From Chloroflexota bacterium (GTDB lineage Bacteria > Chloroflexota > Anaerolineae > Anaerolineales > UBA4823), in NCBI GenBank assembly GCA_017860725.1, contig JAGDMX010000413.1:1-5644 (forward strand): 5,644 nucleotides of DNA, given 5' to 3'. The position numbers were made by a program, and so were the translations under genes. Each line of letters begins with the position of its first letter. Position 1 is the stretch's first letter. The notes below the pieces were generated by a model. That model was not told the origin of the DNA and searched no databases. It saw only the letters and a list, made by a program, of their open reading frames with translations. This document shows positions 5,512 to 5,644 of the stretch, one piece after another.

Positions 5512-5644
5512 ACACTACTTTTCCACTCAGGACTGCTCGACGCAGCCTCGATCGAATATTTTTAGATACAGCCTGGTTGTTGCCGCGCTTACCGCGCTAT
5601 TCCTCGCCGGATGTAACTTTACTCTGGCTGCCGATGTCACTCCC
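5504..5644 (+). CDS. Start of a lipoprotein gene (3' end missing)
   Basis: The reading frame is open to the right edge and encodes a clear lipoprotein signal: Y-S-LVVAALTALFLAGC, with lipobox L-A-G-C (Cys codon 5612-5614), followed by NFTLAADVTP. There is no ATG in this frame. In-frame candidates are GTG at 5492, TTG at 5504 (given here) and an unusual ATT at 5558. The last would give the most typical signal-peptide length. The first two would overlap the end of the zinc-ribbon gene and give a long n-region; none has a good ribosome binding site. Placement right after the CcmI-like gene suggests the same operon. The mature part visible is only about eleven residues, so no family can be named. 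Confidence 0.6.
   Translation, partial: MRRHYFSTQDCSTQPRSNIFRYSLVVAALTALFLAGCNFTLAADVTP

Overview
This window is a cytochrome c maturation (Ccm, System I) locus facing a divergently transcribed multiheme cytochrome c gene. No rRNA, tRNA, CRISPR array or insertion sequence was seen. The organism is most likely an uncultured or little-studied member of Chloroflexota (Anaerolineae-like). That is an inference from the moderate GC content, a Cys-type CcmE, the CcmE-CcmF-CcmH-TlpA-zinc-ribbon gene order, and lipoproteins with simple LxxC lipoboxes. No marker gene here proves it.

Layout. Bases 1-849 (minus strand) hold the 5' part of a lipoprotein cytochrome that runs off the left edge. It has a lipobox, then eight collagen-like Gly-X-Y triplets, then at least four CXXCH haem sites. 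Bases 850-1278 are a divergent intergenic region with a weak promoter candidate and several inverted repeats, the best being a 9-bp-arm hairpin upstream of ccmE. From 1279 to the right edge everything reads on the plus strand as one apparent operon: ccmE (1279-1785), ccmF (1874-3809, broken), ccmH (3813-4331), a TlpA/CcmG-type membrane thioredoxin (4374-4949), a CcmI-like protein ending in a zinc ribbon (4954-5511), and the start of another lipoprotein that continues past the right edge. From ccmF onward, the spacers between genes are 3, 42 and 4 bases, and the last gene overlaps its upstream neighbour.

How they work together. CcmE carries haem outside the cytoplasmic membrane, CcmF passes it to the apocytochrome, and CcmH and the TlpA-like protein keep the CXXCH cysteines reduced. 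The zinc-ribbon protein sits where CcmI, the apocytochrome chaperone, is often encoded. The divergent multiheme cytochrome is an obvious client. The haem exporters CcmA, B, C and D are not in the window.

Most noteworthy points: (1) ccmF is split into two frames at about 2495, and roughly 40 family-conserved residues are missing at the junction, so it is a pseudogene or an assembly deletion. (2) CcmE has Cys (CPTRY) in place of the haem-binding His. (3) The cytochrome has a collagen-like stalk between its lipid anchor and haem domain. (4) CcmH has an extra Cys pair, and the CcmI-like protein has a zinc ribbon.
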